Assembly: GCA_965219015.1 (NCBI GenBank) | Contig: CBDCNH010000011.1 | Location: 372,001-436,000 of the forward strand | Direction: 5' to 3' | DNA from: CBDCNH01 sp965219015 | GTDB taxonomy: Bacteria > Pseudomonadota > Alphaproteobacteria > Rhodobacterales > Rhodobacteraceae | DNA length: 64,000 nt | Part shown: piece by piece, positions 9,615 to 18,576 of the stretch | Numbering within the stretch: the first letter of the stretch is position 1 | How the letters are laid out: the number at the start of each line of letters is the position of its first letter | Program-made: the position numbers and the translations under genes | The notes under the pieces: model-generated | The model's database searches: none | The model's input: the letters and a program-made list of their open reading frames with translations, nothing else | What the model was told of the DNA's origin: nothing

Positions 9615-10528
9615 TGCCGATCGCGCTGCCGGAGTCGCTGCCCGCCTATGGCGTCCTTGCCGGCGAGGGCGTCATGGTGATGTCGGAGGGGCGCGCGCAG
9701 CGGCAGGACATCCGCCCCCTCCGCATCGGGCTCCTCAACCTGATGCCGAAGAAGATCCAGACCGAGACGCAGTTCGCGCGGCTGATCGGCGCCACGCCGC
9801 TGCAGATCCACCTCACGCTCATCCGGATGACCGAGCACATCTCGAAGACGACGGCGGCCGAGCACATGGAGGCGTTCTACACCTCGTTCCAGGCGGTCAA
9901 GGCCGAGCGCTTCGACGGGCTCATCGTCACCGGGGCGCCGATCGAGCACCTGCCCTTCGAGGCGGTGACGTACTGGGACGAGCTCGTCGAGGTGATGGAC
10001 TGGACGCAGACGCACGTCCATTCGACCTTCGGCGTGTGCTGGGGCGGGATGGCGATGGCGCATCACTTCCACGGCATCGGCAAGCACATGCTGGCGGAAA
10101 AGGCGTTCGGCTGCGTCCGGCAGCGCAACCTCGCGCCCGCCTCGCCGTATCTCCGGGGCTTCTCCGACGACCTCGTGACGCCGGTGTCGCGGTGGACCGA
10201 GGTGCGCGCGGACGAGGTCGCGGCGGCGGGGCTGCACGTGCTTCTCGGCAGCGAAGCGACGGGGCCCTGCCTCGTGGCGGACCCGGGCCACCGCGCGCTC
10301 TACGTCTTCGACCACCTCGAGTACGACCGCGCGACGCTGAAGGAGGAATACGACCGCGACATCGCCGCGGGGGTGCCCGTGGCGCTGCCGCGGAACTACT
10401 TCCCGGACGACGACCCTGCCCGCCCGCCGCTCAACCGCTGGCGCAGCCACGCGCATCTTCTCTATGGCAACTGGATCAATGAAATCTACCAGACGACGCC
10501 CTTCGACCTCGCGCGCATCGGCGCTTAG
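9614..10528 (+). CDS. metA: Homoserine O-acyltransferase (MetA type)
   Basis: Acylates homoserine from acyl-CoA at the entry to methionine synthesis. The protein is 304 aa. It has the MetA hallmarks LRIGLLNLMPKKIQTETQF, catalytic Cys142 in GVCWGGMA, and the His-Glu pair in FDHLEYDR (about residues 234-236). MetA enzymes may use succinyl- or acetyl-CoA, and the acyl donor cannot be settled by eye. It overlaps the upstream ATPase gene by 1 nt, which leaves no room for a SAM riboswitch directly before it. Confidence 0.94.
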   Translation: MPIALPESLPAYGVLAGEGVMVMSEGRAQRQDIRPLRIGLLNLMPKKIQTETQFARLIGATPLQIHLTLIRMTEHISKTTAAEHMEAFYTSFQAVKAERFDGLIVTGAPIEHLPFEAVTYWDELVEVMDWTQTHVHSTFGVCWGGMAMAHHFHGIGKHMLAEKAFGCVRQRNLAPASPYLRGFSDDLVTPVSRWTEVRADEVAAAGLHVLLGSEATGPCLVADPGHRALYVFDHLEYDRATLKEEYDRDIAAGVPVALPRNYFPDDDPARPPLNRWRSHAHLLYGNWINEIYQTTPFDLARIGA

Positions 10529-11477
10529 GCTCATCGCGGCGCTCGTCCTCGCGGGGCTCGTCGCGGGATGCGCCGCGGTGCTCGGCGGGCAGGTTGCGCG
10601 GCGCGAGGCGCGGGCGGAGGCGACCTATCCGCCGGGCGGCGCCTTCGTCACCGTGGCGGGGCACCGCGTGCACTACGTCGTGAGGGGGCGCGGGCCGGAC
10701 CTCGTGCTGATCCACGGCGCCAGCGGCAACCTCCGCGACTTCACCTTCGACCTCGTGGGCCGGCTCGCGCCGCACTACCGCGTCATCGTGTTCGACCGGC
10801 CGGGCCTCGGCTATTCCGACAGCCTCGGCGACGCGGCGATCGACCCCGGCGTGCAGGCGCGCGAGCTCATCGCGGCGGCGCGGCTCATCGGCGTCCGCCG
10901 GCCCATCGTGTTCGGGCAGAGCTACGGCGGCGCGGTGGCGCTCGCCTGGGCGCTCGCCGATCCCGACGGCACCGCGGCGCTCGTCCTCGCCGCCGCCGCC
11001 TCCGAGCCCTGGGAGGGCGAGCTCGGGCCGCTGACCCGGATCACCGCGAGCCCCATCGGCGGCGCGACGCTGGTGCCCGTCGTCACCGCCTTCGCGCCCG
11101 AGGGCAAGGTGGAGGCGATCATCGACAGCATCTTCGCGCCGCAGCACGCGCCGCCGGGCTATGCGCGATACATCGGCGCGGACCTCACGCTCCGCCGCCG
11201 CTCGCTCATCGACAACGCGAGGCAGGTCAACGGGTTGAAGCCCTATCTTCGCGCAATGTCTCACCGCTATGGCGAGATCAGGATGCCCGTCGAGCTCCTG
11301 CACGGCACCGCCGACCGGATCGTGCCCTGGCAGGTCCATTCCGAACGGCTCGCCGCGCAGATCCCCGGCGCGCACCTCGAGCTTCTGGAAGGCGTCGGCC
11401 ACATGCTGCACCACGTCGACCCGCAGGCGACGGTCGCCGCGATCGACCGCGCCGCGCGGCGCGCACGTCTGGACTGA
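10479..11477 (+). CDS. Alpha/beta hydrolase lipoprotein
   Basis: A 332 aa serine hydrolase with a lipoprotein signal: KSTRRR, a hydrophobic stretch, then lipobox LVAGC. It shows the oxyanion HGASGN, nucleophile elbow GQSYGGA, catalytic Asp in GTADRIVP and His in GVGHMLH. The start at 10479 lies 50 nt inside the metA 3' end. An alternative ATG is at 10464. The C-terminus (DRAARRARLD) is encoded by the first of three tandem repeats that continue past the stop codon. Confidence 0.88.
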   Translation: MKSTRRRPSTSRASALRLIAALVLAGLVAGCAAVLGGQVARREARAEATYPPGGAFVTVAGHRVHYVVRGRGPDLVLIHGASGNLRDFTFDLVGRLAPHYRVIVFDRPGLGYSDSLGDAAIDPGVQARELIAAARLIGVRRPIVFGQSYGGAVALAWALADPDGTAALVLAAAASEPWEGELGPLTRITASPIGGATLVPVVTAFAPEGKVEAIIDSIFAPQHAPPGYARYIGADLTLRRRSLIDNARQVNGLKPYLRAMSHRYGEIRMPVELLHGTADRIVPWQVHSERLAAQIPGAHLELLEGVGHMLHHVDPQATVAAIDRAARRARLD

Positions 11478-11535
11478 CCGCGCCGCGCGGCACGCGTCTG
11501 GACTGACCGCGCCGCGCGGCGCGCGCATCTGCGCT
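11445..11535 (+). repeat. Three tandem copies of about 30 nt at the hydrolase 3' end
   Basis: Copies at 11445-11475 (31 nt), 11476-11504 (29 nt) and 11505-11535 (31 nt). Each begins GACCGCGCCGCGCGGC and ends with a GTCTGGACT-like segment. The hydrolase stop codon spans the junction of copies 1 and 2. The tract fills most of the gap to ppk2 and is GC-palindromic (CGCGCCGCGCGG), so it may also form a hairpin. Confidence 0.85.
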
Positions 11536-11589
11536 GATTGCCCGCGCCGGGACGCGCTGTCATAGTCGCGCCGAACCTGGAGCCCCGCG

Positions 11590-12459
11590 ATGTCCCTGCC
11601 CTTCGACGGCGCGATCAGCGCCTACCTCAAGCACGGCGCCCCGAAGGAGGTGCGCCACGCCATCGAGCGCGGCAAGAAGCACGACATCCTCGCGCCGGAC
11701 TATCCCTACGACAGGATGATGGGAAAGAAGGACTACGAGGCCGCGCTCGAGCCGCTGCAGGTCGAGCTCGTCAAGCTGCAGGCGCACGTGAAGGCCACCG
11801 GCGCGCGCATCGTCGTCATCTTCGAGGGCCGCGACGCCGCCGGCAAGGGCGGCTCGATCAAGTGCGTGAGCGAGCACCTCAACCCGCGCGTCGCAAGCGT
11901 CGTGGCGCTCGCGAAGCCGTCGGACCGCGAGGCGACGGAATGGTACTTCCAGCGCTACGTGGACTACCTGCCCGCGGGCGGCGAGATCGTGCTCTTCGAC
12001 CGCAGCTGGTACAACCGCGGCGTGGTCGAGAAGGTGTTCGGCTTCTGCACCGACGCCGAGCGGATGCAGTTCTTCGAGCAGCTGCCGCGCTTCGAGCAGC
12101 TCCTCGTCGACGACGGCATCCATCTCGCGAAGGTCTGGCTCAACGTCAGCCGTGCGGAGCAGCTCCGGCGCTTCCTCGCCCGCGAGACCGACCGGCTGAA
12201 GCAATGGAAGCTCTCCCCCATCGACATCGACGGGCTGAAGCTCTGGGACGAGTACACCGACGCGATCCGCGAGACGCTGATCCGCGGGCACACGGCGTCG
12301 GCCCCCTGGACGGTGATCCGCTCGGACGACAAGCGGCGCGCGCGCCTCGCCGTCGCCCGCACCATCCTCGGCCTCGTCGACTACGAGGGCCGCGACGCAA
12401 AGGCGCTGGGGGAGGTCGATCCCCGCATCTGCGGCGGCCCCGACATCTGGGATGCCTAA
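11590..12459 (+). CDS. ppk2: Polyphosphate kinase 2
   Basis: A PPK2-family enzyme, 289 aa, transferring phosphate between polyphosphate and nucleoside phosphates. Walker A GRDAAGKGG lies at about residues 80-88, the Walker B/lid motif LFDRSWYNR at about 134-142, and ETDRLKQWKLSPID follows. One domain only, and the length is typical of class I PPK2. The direction of reaction and nucleotide preference are not evident. The downstream TetR gene overlaps by 8 nt, suggesting an operon. Confidence 0.95.
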   Translation: MSLPFDGAISAYLKHGAPKEVRHAIERGKKHDILAPDYPYDRMMGKKDYEAALEPLQVELVKLQAHVKATGARIVVIFEGRDAAGKGGSIKCVSEHLNPRVASVVALAKPSDREATEWYFQRYVDYLPAGGEIVLFDRSWYNRGVVEKVFGFCTDAERMQFFEQLPRFEQLLVDDGIHLAKVWLNVSRAEQLRRFLARETDRLKQWKLSPIDIDGLKLWDEYTDAIRETLIRGHTASAPWTVIRSDDKRRARLAVARTILGLVDYEGRDAKALGEVDPRICGGPDIWDA

Positions 12460-13060
12460 GCGCGGCTACCACCACGGCAACCTCGCGCAGGCGCTCGTCG
12501 ACGCGGCGCTGATGCTCATCACCGAGATGGGGCCCACGGGCTTCACGCTCTCGGAGGCGGCGAAGGCCGCGGGCGTCACCCCGGCGGCGGTCTACCGGCA
12601 CTTCGCGGGGCGCGAGGACCTCATCGCGGAGGCGGCGCGGCAGGGCTACGAGATCTTCGCCGACCTGATGGAGTTCGCGTACAAGGACGGCGCGCCCTCG
12701 GCGCTCGCGGCCTTCGAGGCGGTGGGGCGGGCGTACCTCGCGTTCGCGCGGCGCTATCCCGGCCACTACATCGCGATGTTCGAGAGCGGCATCTCGCCCA
12801 ATGCCTGGCCCGACCTCGCCCCGGTGGCCGCGCGCGCGACGGGGGTGCTCGAACGCGCGGCGGCACGCCTGTCGGAGCACATCCCGGCCGAGAAGCGCCC
12901 CCCCGCGGCGATGTTCGCGGCACACATCTGGGCGCTCTGCCACGGCGTCGTCGAGCTTTTCGCGCGGGGGAGCCGGGCGCCCTATCCGCCGGAGGATCTC
13001 CTCGAGACCGGGATCGGCATCTACCTCCGCGGGCTCGGGCTCCTGCCGCCGGATGCCTGA
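12452..13060 (+). CDS. TetR-family regulator with WHG domain
   Basis: A 202 aa repressor-type regulator. The N-terminal helix-turn-helix spans about residues 27-60 (FTLSEAAKAAGVTPAAVYRHF). The C-terminal ligand domain contains WALCHGVVELF, typical of the WHG group. It overlaps ppk2 by 8 nt. Its 3' end runs 40 nt into the end of the convergent ABC ATPase gene. Target unknown. The flanking ppk2 operon or the convergent importer are candidates. Confidence 0.92.
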   Translation: MPKRGYHHGNLAQALVDAALMLITEMGPTGFTLSEAAKAAGVTPAAVYRHFAGREDLIAEAARQGYEIFADLMEFAYKDGAPSALAAFEAVGRAYLAFARRYPGHYIAMFESGISPNAWPDLAPVAARATGVLERAAARLSEHIPAEKRPPAAMFAAHIWALCHGVVELFARGSRAPYPPEDLLETGIGIYLRGLGLLPPDA

Positions 13061-14181
13061 CTCCGCGCCGGCTGACTCCGCGCCGGCTGAGGGTCGGGGA
13101 AGACCACGAGCGCGCCCGCGTCCCAGGCGACGCGCGTGGCGTCGCCGCGCTCGAGCACGCGGCGGCCGACGAGGTTCCGCATCGACACGGTGACGGGCGC
13201 CTCGGCGCCGTCGAGCGCCACCTCGTAGTACGTCATGTCGCCGTAGTACGTGACCTCGGCGACGCGGCCCTGCGCGCTGCGGCCGGGGGCGGCCTCGCCG
13301 TCCCCGAGGATCGTCAGCGTCTCGGGGCGGAGGCCCACCGAGCAGGCGCCGTGGTCGGGCGCGCCCGGGCACTGCTCGGGCGTCACCTCGGCGCGGCCGA
13401 GCCCCGCCACCTCCACCGCGACGCCGTTGCCGCCGCCCGCCACCACCCGGCCGGGGAGGAAGTTCATCACCCCGATGAACTCCGCCACGCGCCGGCTCAC
13501 CGGGCGGCGGTAGAGCTCCTGCGGCGGTGCCAGCTGGGCGATCTCGCCCTCGAACATCACCGCGATGCGGTCCGACATGATGAGCGCCTCCTCCTGGTCG
13601 TGGGTGACGAGGATGAAGGTGATCCCGACATGGCGCTGCAGGCGGCGGAGCTCGTGCTGCATCTGCTCGCGCATCTTCTTGTCGAGCGCCGACAGCGGTT
13701 CGTCGAGAAGGAGCACCTTCGGCTTCAGCACCAGCGCGCGGGCGAGCGCCACGCGCTGCCGCTGGCCGCCCGAGAGCGCGTGCGCGCGGCGCTCGCCGAA
13801 GCCGTCGAGCCCCACCATGTCGAGCGCGTCGCCCACCATCTTGGCCTTGGCGCGCGCGTCGTGCCCGGCGCGGCGGAGCCCGAAGCCCACGTTCTCGGCG
13901 ACGCTGAGGTGCGGGAAGATCGCGTAGCTCTGGAACACGAGGTTCGTCGGGCGGCGGTTCGCGGGCACGCCCTCCATGTCGCGCCCGTCGATGCGGACAT
14001 GGCCCGAGGACACCTCCTCGAAGCCCGCGATGGTCCGCAAAAGCGTGGTCTTGCCGCAGCCCGAGGGGCCCAGCAGCGAGAAGAACTCGCCCTGGCGGAT
14101 GTCGGCGGTGATGCCGCGCAGCGCCTGGTAGTCGCCGTAGTGCTTGTCGACCGCGTCGAGCGCGATGATCGGTGCCGTCAC
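13021..14181 (-). CDS. potA: Polyamine-type ABC importer ATPase
   Basis: Energising subunit of a spermidine/putrescine-class importer, 386 aa. It has Walker A GPSGCGKTT (residues 38-46), Q-loop LVFQSYAIFPHL, signature LSGGQRQR, Walker B LLLDEPLSALD, and a C-terminal TOBE region with SVGLRPE. The GTG at 14181 overlaps the upstream permease stop in a GTGA. The C-terminal tail PARSQPARSQ is encoded by a 15-nt tandem repeat, and the last 40 nt overlap the convergent TetR gene. potA-like by family. Substrate inferred. Confidence 0.9.
   Translation of the reverse strand: MTAPIIALDAVDKHYGDYQALRGITADIRQGEFFSLLGPSGCGKTTLLRTIAGFEEVSSGHVRIDGRDMEGVPANRRPTNLVFQSYAIFPHLSVAENVGFGLRRAGHDARAKAKMVGDALDMVGLDGFGERRAHALSGGQRQRVALARALVLKPKVLLLDEPLSALDKKMREQMQHELRRLQRHVGITFILVTHDQEEALIMSDRIAVMFEGEIAQLAPPQELYRRPVSRRVAEFIGVMNFLPGRVVAGGGNGVAVEVAGLGRAEVTPEQCPGAPDHGACSVGLRPETLTILGDGEAAPGRSAQGRVAEVTYYGDMTYYEVALDGAEAPVTVSMRNLVGRRVLERGDATRVAWDAGALVVFPDPQPARSQPARSQASGGRSPSPRR
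13057..13090 (+). repeat. 15-nt tandem repeat at convergent gene ends
   Basis: CTGACTCCGCGCCGG occurs at 13057-13071 and 13072-13086, followed by a further CTGA. It begins at the TetR stop codon and encodes PARSQ repeats at the C-terminus of the convergent ATPase. Confidence 0.85.
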
Positions 14182-14984
14182 AGGAAGCCCCCGGTGTCGA
14201 TGCCGCCCGAGCGCCGGATGCCCCGCCGGCGGAAGATCTCCGCCACGGTGAGGAGCACGACCGACGCGCCCACGAGGACCGTGCCGAGCGCCATGATGAC
14301 CGGCACGCGCGCGGGGAAGCGGAACTGCGCGAAGATGTAGACCGGGAGCGTCGGCTCCGAGCCGGTGAGGAAGAACGCGATGATGAACTCGTCGAGCGAG
14401 ATCGTGAAGGCGATCAGCAGCGACGAGATGATGCCGGGCGCCACCAGCGGCAGCGTCACGAGGCGGAACGTCGAGAGCCGCGTCTCGCCGAGGTCGATCG
14501 CGGCCTCCTCGAGCGAGCGGTCGAGTGCTAGGAACGCCGAGTTGAGGATCGCGATGGAGAACGGCGTCGCGATCAGCACGTGGCCGAGGATCACGGTCCA
14601 GAACGTGAGCGGGATGCCGACGCCGAGGAGGACGACGAGGAGCGAGACCCCGACGATGACCTCCGGGAGCACCAGGGGCAGCATGATGAGCCCCATCAGC
14701 GGCCCCTTGCCCGGAAAGCTGTAGCGCGAGGTGGCGCGCGCGGCGAGCGTGCCGAGCACGGTCGCGAGCACCGAGGTCGAGACGGCGATGACGAGGCTCG
14801 TTCGCACCGCGCCGCCGAGCGCGGGGATGGTCAGGATCTCGGCGAACCACTTGGTCGTGAAGCCCGAGAGCGGGAAGGCGATGATCGCGGCGTCGTTGAA
14901 CGCGAAGAGCGGCAGCAGGAGGATCGGCGCGTAGAGGAAGACGAGGTAGGCGAAGGTGTAGACCCGCAGCCAGCCGCCCCTCAC
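14178..14984 (-). CDS. potC: Polyamine-type ABC importer permease (PotC-like)
   Basis: Inner membrane permease of 268 aa with about six hydrophobic helices. The cytoplasmic coupling motif EEAAIDLGETRLSTFRLVTL followed by LPLVAPGI is of the BPD-transporter type. The GTG at 14984 overlaps the upstream permease stop (GTGA), and its own stop overlaps the ATPase start in the same way, so the three subunits are translationally coupled. Assigned to the PotC side by position and similarity. Substrate inferred. Confidence 0.88.
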   Translation of the reverse strand: MRGGWLRVYTFAYLVFLYAPILLLPLFAFNDAAIIAFPLSGFTTKWFAEILTIPALGGAVRTSLVIAVSTSVLATVLGTLAARATSRYSFPGKGPLMGLIMLPLVLPEVIVGVSLLVVLLGVGIPLTFWTVILGHVLIATPFSIAILNSAFLALDRSLEEAAIDLGETRLSTFRLVTLPLVAPGIISSLLIAFTISLDEFIIAFFLTGSEPTLPVYIFAQFRFPARVPVIMALGTVLVGASVVLLTVAEIFRRRGIRRSGGIDTGGFL

Positions 14985-15868
14985 GAGGTGCCTCTCAGGA
15001 ACCGCCGGTTGAGGCCGAGGAACACCAGCGACACCGCCGTGACGATGAGCATCGCCGACACCGCGACGGCCGAGCCGAGCGGATAGTTGTCGAGCTTGAG
15101 GTACTGCAACTGGATCACGTTGGCGATCATCCGCCCCTCCGGCCCGCCGACGAGGAGCGGCGTCACGTAGTCGCCGACCGTCGGGATGAACACGATCAGC
15201 ACCGAGGCAATCACCCCCGGCATCGCGAGCGGCAGGGTGACGCGCCAGAACGTCATCGCGCGGCTCTCGCCGAGATCGCGCGAGGCCTCGAGAAGCGATC
15301 GGTCGATCTTCTCGAGCGCCACGTAGATCGGCAGGATCGCGAAGGGCGCGTAGGCATGCGCGAGCGTGATGACGACCGCGTTGGCGTTGTAGAGGATGAA
15401 GGTCAGCGGCTCCGAGATCAGGTGCAGCTCCATCAGCGACGAGTTCACCACGCCGTTGTAGCCGAGGATTACCTTCCAGAGGAAAACCCGGATCAGGTAG
15501 GAGGTCCAGAACGGGATGGTGATGAGGAAGAGCCACAGCGACTTGCGGTCGGGGCGCACCGCGAAGGACACGAAATAGGCGACCGGCAAAGCGAGGAGCA
15601 CGGTCACGAGGGTGACGAGCCCCGAGACGTAGAGCGAGCGCAGCATGACCTCGCGGTAGATCGGGTCGGTCCAGGTGGCGACGTAGTTGTCGAGCGTGAC
15701 CTGCCGGATGATCTCGAGGTAGCCGTCGGTGAGGAAGCTGTAGGCGACGACCGTGCCGATCGGGGCGGCGAGGAGGAGGAGCGCGTAGAGGGCGGTGGGC
15801 GACAGGAGGAGGAGCCCGCTTGCGGCATCCGAGCCGCCGAACCCGCGCCGTAGCCTGCCCTGCGCCAT
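14981..15868 (-). CDS. potB: Polyamine-type ABC importer permease (PotB-like)
   Basis: First gene of the three-gene importer operon, 295 aa, about six membrane helices. It contains the PotB-like IPFWTSYLIRVFLWKVILG and the EAA loop LLEASRDLGESRAMTFWRVTLP. The ATG at 15868 is preceded by GGAGGCGGC and gives MAQGRLRRGFGG. No periplasmic binding protein gene (potD) lies next to it, so the operon must use one encoded elsewhere. Confidence 0.88.
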   Translation of the reverse strand: MAQGRLRRGFGGSDAASGLLLLSPTALYALLLLAAPIGTVVAYSFLTDGYLEIIRQVTLDNYVATWTDPIYREVMLRSLYVSGLVTLVTVLLALPVAYFVSFAVRPDRKSLWLFLITIPFWTSYLIRVFLWKVILGYNGVVNSSLMELHLISEPLTFILYNANAVVITLAHAYAPFAILPIYVALEKIDRSLLEASRDLGESRAMTFWRVTLPLAMPGVIASVLIVFIPTVGDYVTPLLVGGPEGRMIANVIQLQYLKLDNYPLGSAVAVSAMLIVTAVSLVFLGLNRRFLRGTS

Positions 15869-16073
15869 GCCGCCTCCATCGTGGCCGTGCCGGATGTTTG
15901 GCACGCGTCGGGGGCCATGAAAAGCCTGGCCGAGCCCGTCGCAAAATCTGGCATACTAGCATCATGGAACGGCGCGGCGTCCGGAGGTCGATCGGTTCGG
16001 TCGCGGGCGCCGCTTAAGCCGCCGTTAACCCTGCCCCTGCTAGCGGTCGCGCCGACGGACGAGGCGGAGCGGG

Positions 16074-18017
16074 ATGGCGGGCATGCGATACCGGAGCGAG
16101 ATCGACGGGTTGCGCGCGGTCGCGGTGGTGCCGGTGATCCTCTACCACGCAGGGCTGCCCTGGCTGCCGGGCGGCTATGTCGGCGTCGACGTGTTCTTCG
16201 TCATCTCGGGCTATCTCATCACGTCGCTGCTCCTGGCCGAGCTCGCCGCCACCGGGCGCGTGTCCGTCGCGGGGTTCTACGCCCGCCGCGCGCGCCGGAT
16301 CCTGCCCGCGCTCTTCGTCGTGCTCCTCGCCTGCCTTCCGGCGGCCTGGGCGCTGATGCTGCCCGACCGCTTCGCGGAGTTCGGCGCGAGCCTCATCGCC
16401 GTGCTCGGCTTCGGCTCCAACGTCTACTTCTGGCGCGTCGAGGACTATTTCGCCGATGCCGTGGCGCTGAAGCCGCTGATCCACACCTGGAGCCTCGCGG
16501 TCGAGGAGCAGTTCTACCTTGCCTTCCCGCTCCTCCTCGCGGGGCTCTGGCGCTGGCTGCCGCGCCGCGCGCTGCCGCTCGTGCTCGGTCTTTGCGCCGT
16601 CGCGAGCCTCGCGCTGGCGACCTGGGCGTCGCGGGCGCATCCGCCTGCGAACTTCTATCTCGCGCCGACCCGGGCCTGGGAGCTGCTGGCGGGGGCGCTT
16701 GCCGCCTTCGCGCCGCGGGTCGGCGCGGGCCGGCTCGGCGATGCCGGGGCGGCACTCGGTCTCGCGCTCATCGCCGCAGCCGTGCTCACGTTCGACGCCG
16801 CGATGCCGGTGCCGGGACCGATGGCGCTCATTCCCGTCGGCGGCGCGGTCCTCGTGATCCTCGGCGCAGGCCCGGGCGGCTGGACGGGGAGGTTCCTCGG
16901 CCTCAGGCCGGTCGTGGCGGTGGGCCTCGTGAGCTACAGCGCCTACCTCTGGCACCAGCCGCTCTTCGCCTTCGCGCGGCTGGCGGTCAACGCGGAGCCG
17001 TCGCCGTGGGTGATGTCCGGGCTCGTCGTCGCGGCCTTCGCGATGGCAGGCTTGAGCTGGCGCTACGTCGAGCGGCCGTTCCGGCGCGGCCTGCCCTCGC
17101 TCCGCCCGCTCGGGGGTGCCGTCGCCGCCGCGACCCTCCTTGCGGCCTTCGGGGTGGGCGGCCTCGTCACGCAGGGGGCGCCGGGCCGGATGCGGCCCGA
17201 CGTGCTCGCCTATGTCGCGCAGAACCGGCAGGACATGGCGGACCGCCAGGTGGCGATCCGCGCCGGGGTCTGCCAGTTCAGCGGCGCGGGCGCATTCGCC
17301 GACGTGGACGCGTTTCTCGCGCAGTGGGACTGCCGCGGCACCGGCGACGCCGCCCGCGCGGCGAGCGGCGTCGCGGTCTTTGGCGACAGCCACGCCGACG
17401 ACACCGTGGTGGCGCTCCGCGCGAACGGGCTCGATGCGCTGCAGCTGGCGGGCTACAACTGCTCGGTCACTCCGAGCCGCATGACGCCGTGGTGCCGCCG
17501 CCTCGCCGAGCGGTTCCGCGCCGAGGTCGCCCGGGAGCGTCCGCGCGTGGTGTGGCTCGCGAACCATTTCACCGCGGACGAGCTGACCCCCGCGGCTCTC
17601 GCAGAACTCGCCGCCTACTGGCGCATCGACGGGACCGACGTGCGGCTCCTCGCGCCGACGCCGGAATTCCCCCGGCTCGTGGACGTCGCGGTGTTCGCCG
17701 TGCAGCACCGGATCCCCGCACGAATCGAGCGCGACGACCGGGCGCACGACCTGCTGCGCGAGAGCGCCGCGGTTCTCGACGGCCTTCGGATCGTCGAGAC
17801 GGCAGGTGCGTTCTGCGCGCTGGCGACGGGCTGCCTGCCGGCGGAGGACGGGCGCCTTCTGATGACGGACTCGAACCACCTGACCGTCGAGGGCGCGCGC
17901 CGCTACGGGGCCGCGCTGATCCGGCAGGAGCATCTCGGGCCGCTGGTCGCGCCGCGCGCGCCGCGGATGGCGGTCATGCTGCCGCGGCGGGCGACCGAGG
18001 TGGCCGGAGAGCCGTGA
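16074..18017 (+). CDS. OafA/YrhL-like acyltransferase with SGNH domain
   Basis: A 647 aa membrane enzyme that probably O-acetylates a surface polysaccharide or lipopolysaccharide. The N-terminal acyltransferase-3 domain begins RSEIDGLRAVAVVPVILYHA, continues VGVDVFFVISGYLIT, and has around ten helices to about residue 370. The C-terminal periplasmic SGNH hydrolase-like domain has GDSHADD (about 440-446) and the His-containing DSNHLT (about 600-605). The start could be 16074 or the ATG at 16083. It stands alone between oppositely oriented genes. Confidence 0.92.
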   Translation: MAGMRYRSEIDGLRAVAVVPVILYHAGLPWLPGGYVGVDVFFVISGYLITSLLLAELAATGRVSVAGFYARRARRILPALFVVLLACLPAAWALMLPDRFAEFGASLIAVLGFGSNVYFWRVEDYFADAVALKPLIHTWSLAVEEQFYLAFPLLLAGLWRWLPRRALPLVLGLCAVASLALATWASRAHPPANFYLAPTRAWELLAGALAAFAPRVGAGRLGDAGAALGLALIAAAVLTFDAAMPVPGPMALIPVGGAVLVILGAGPGGWTGRFLGLRPVVAVGLVSYSAYLWHQPLFAFARLAVNAEPSPWVMSGLVVAAFAMAGLSWRYVERPFRRGLPSLRPLGGAVAAATLLAAFGVGGLVTQGAPGRMRPDVLAYVAQNRQDMADRQVAIRAGVCQFSGAGAFADVDAFLAQWDCRGTGDAARAASGVAVFGDSHADDTVVALRANGLDALQLAGYNCSVTPSRMTPWCRRLAERFRAEVARERPRVVWLANHFTADELTPAALAELAAYWRIDGTDVRLLAPTPEFPRLVDVAVFAVQHRIPARIERDDRAHDLLRESAAVLDGLRIVETAGAFCALATGCLPAEDGRLLMTDSNHLTVEGARRYGAALIRQEHLGPLVAPRAPRMAVMLPRRATEVAGEP

Positions 18018-18030
18018 GCGCGCATGACAA

Positions 18031-18060
18031 GGCCCGCGCCCCTTGCCGGGGACGCGGGCC
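18031..18060 (-). terminator. Terminator-like hairpin after rpsI
   Basis: GGCCCGCG (18031-18038) pairs with CGCGGGCC (18053-18060). Inner C/G runs extend the stem around a short TTGCC loop. On the minus strand the hairpin is followed by TTGTC, a weak T tract. It is placed 18 nt after the rpsI stop and between convergent genes, so it may serve both strands. Confidence 0.6.
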
Positions 18061-18077
18061 GCTTCCGGTCGGACCGG

Positions 18078-18575
18078 TCAGCGCTTCGAGAACTGGAAGC
18101 TCTTCCGGGCCTTGGCCTTGCCGTACTTCTTGCGCTCGACGACGCGGCTGTCGCGGGTGAGGAAGCCCGCCGCCTTGAGCGCGCCGCGGAGCGACGGCTC
18201 GTAGAGCTGGAGCGCCTTCGAGACGCCGTGCTTGACCGCGCCCGCCTGGCCCGAGAGCCCGCCGCCCTTGACGGTGGCGGTCACGTCGAACTGCCCGTCG
18301 ACGCCCGCGACCGTGAAGGGCTGGCGCAGGATCATCTGCAGGACGGGGCGCGCGAAGTACTCCGCCATCGCCTTGCCGTTGACCGTGACGCGGCCGGTGC
18401 CGGGCTTGATCCAGACCCGCGCGATCGCGTTCTTGCGCTTGCCCGTCGCGTAGGACCGGCCGAGCGCGTCGCGTTCCGCGGTCCGGGGCGCCGCCATCGG
18501 CTGCGGCGCGATCTCCTCCGGCATGCCGGTCACGACCGACTTCAGCTCGTCGAGGGACTTGATGTCGTCGGCCAT
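18078..18575 (-). CDS. rpsI: 30S ribosomal protein S9
   Basis: Small-subunit ribosomal protein whose C-terminal tail contacts P-site tRNA. The 165 aa include an N-terminal extension of about 38 residues, as is common in alphaproteobacteria. The core begins SYATGKRKNAIARVWIKPG and has GGGLSGQAGAVKHGVSKAL. The protein ends KKYGKAKARKSFQFSKR with the conserved terminal KR. It lies 1 nt after rplM in the standard L13-S9 operon. Confidence 0.97.
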   Translation of the reverse strand: MADDIKSLDELKSVVTGMPEEIAPQPMAAPRTAERDALGRSYATGKRKNAIARVWIKPGTGRVTVNGKAMAEYFARPVLQMILRQPFTVAGVDGQFDVTATVKGGGLSGQAGAVKHGVSKALQLYEPSLRGALKAAGFLTRDSRVVERKKYGKAKARKSFQFSKR

Positions 18576-18576
18576 G

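Noticed and set aside
9560..9620. SAM-type riboswitch before metA
   Set aside because: The metA start overlaps the upstream ATPase stop by 1 nt, so there is no leader, and no riboswitch-like fold was evident.
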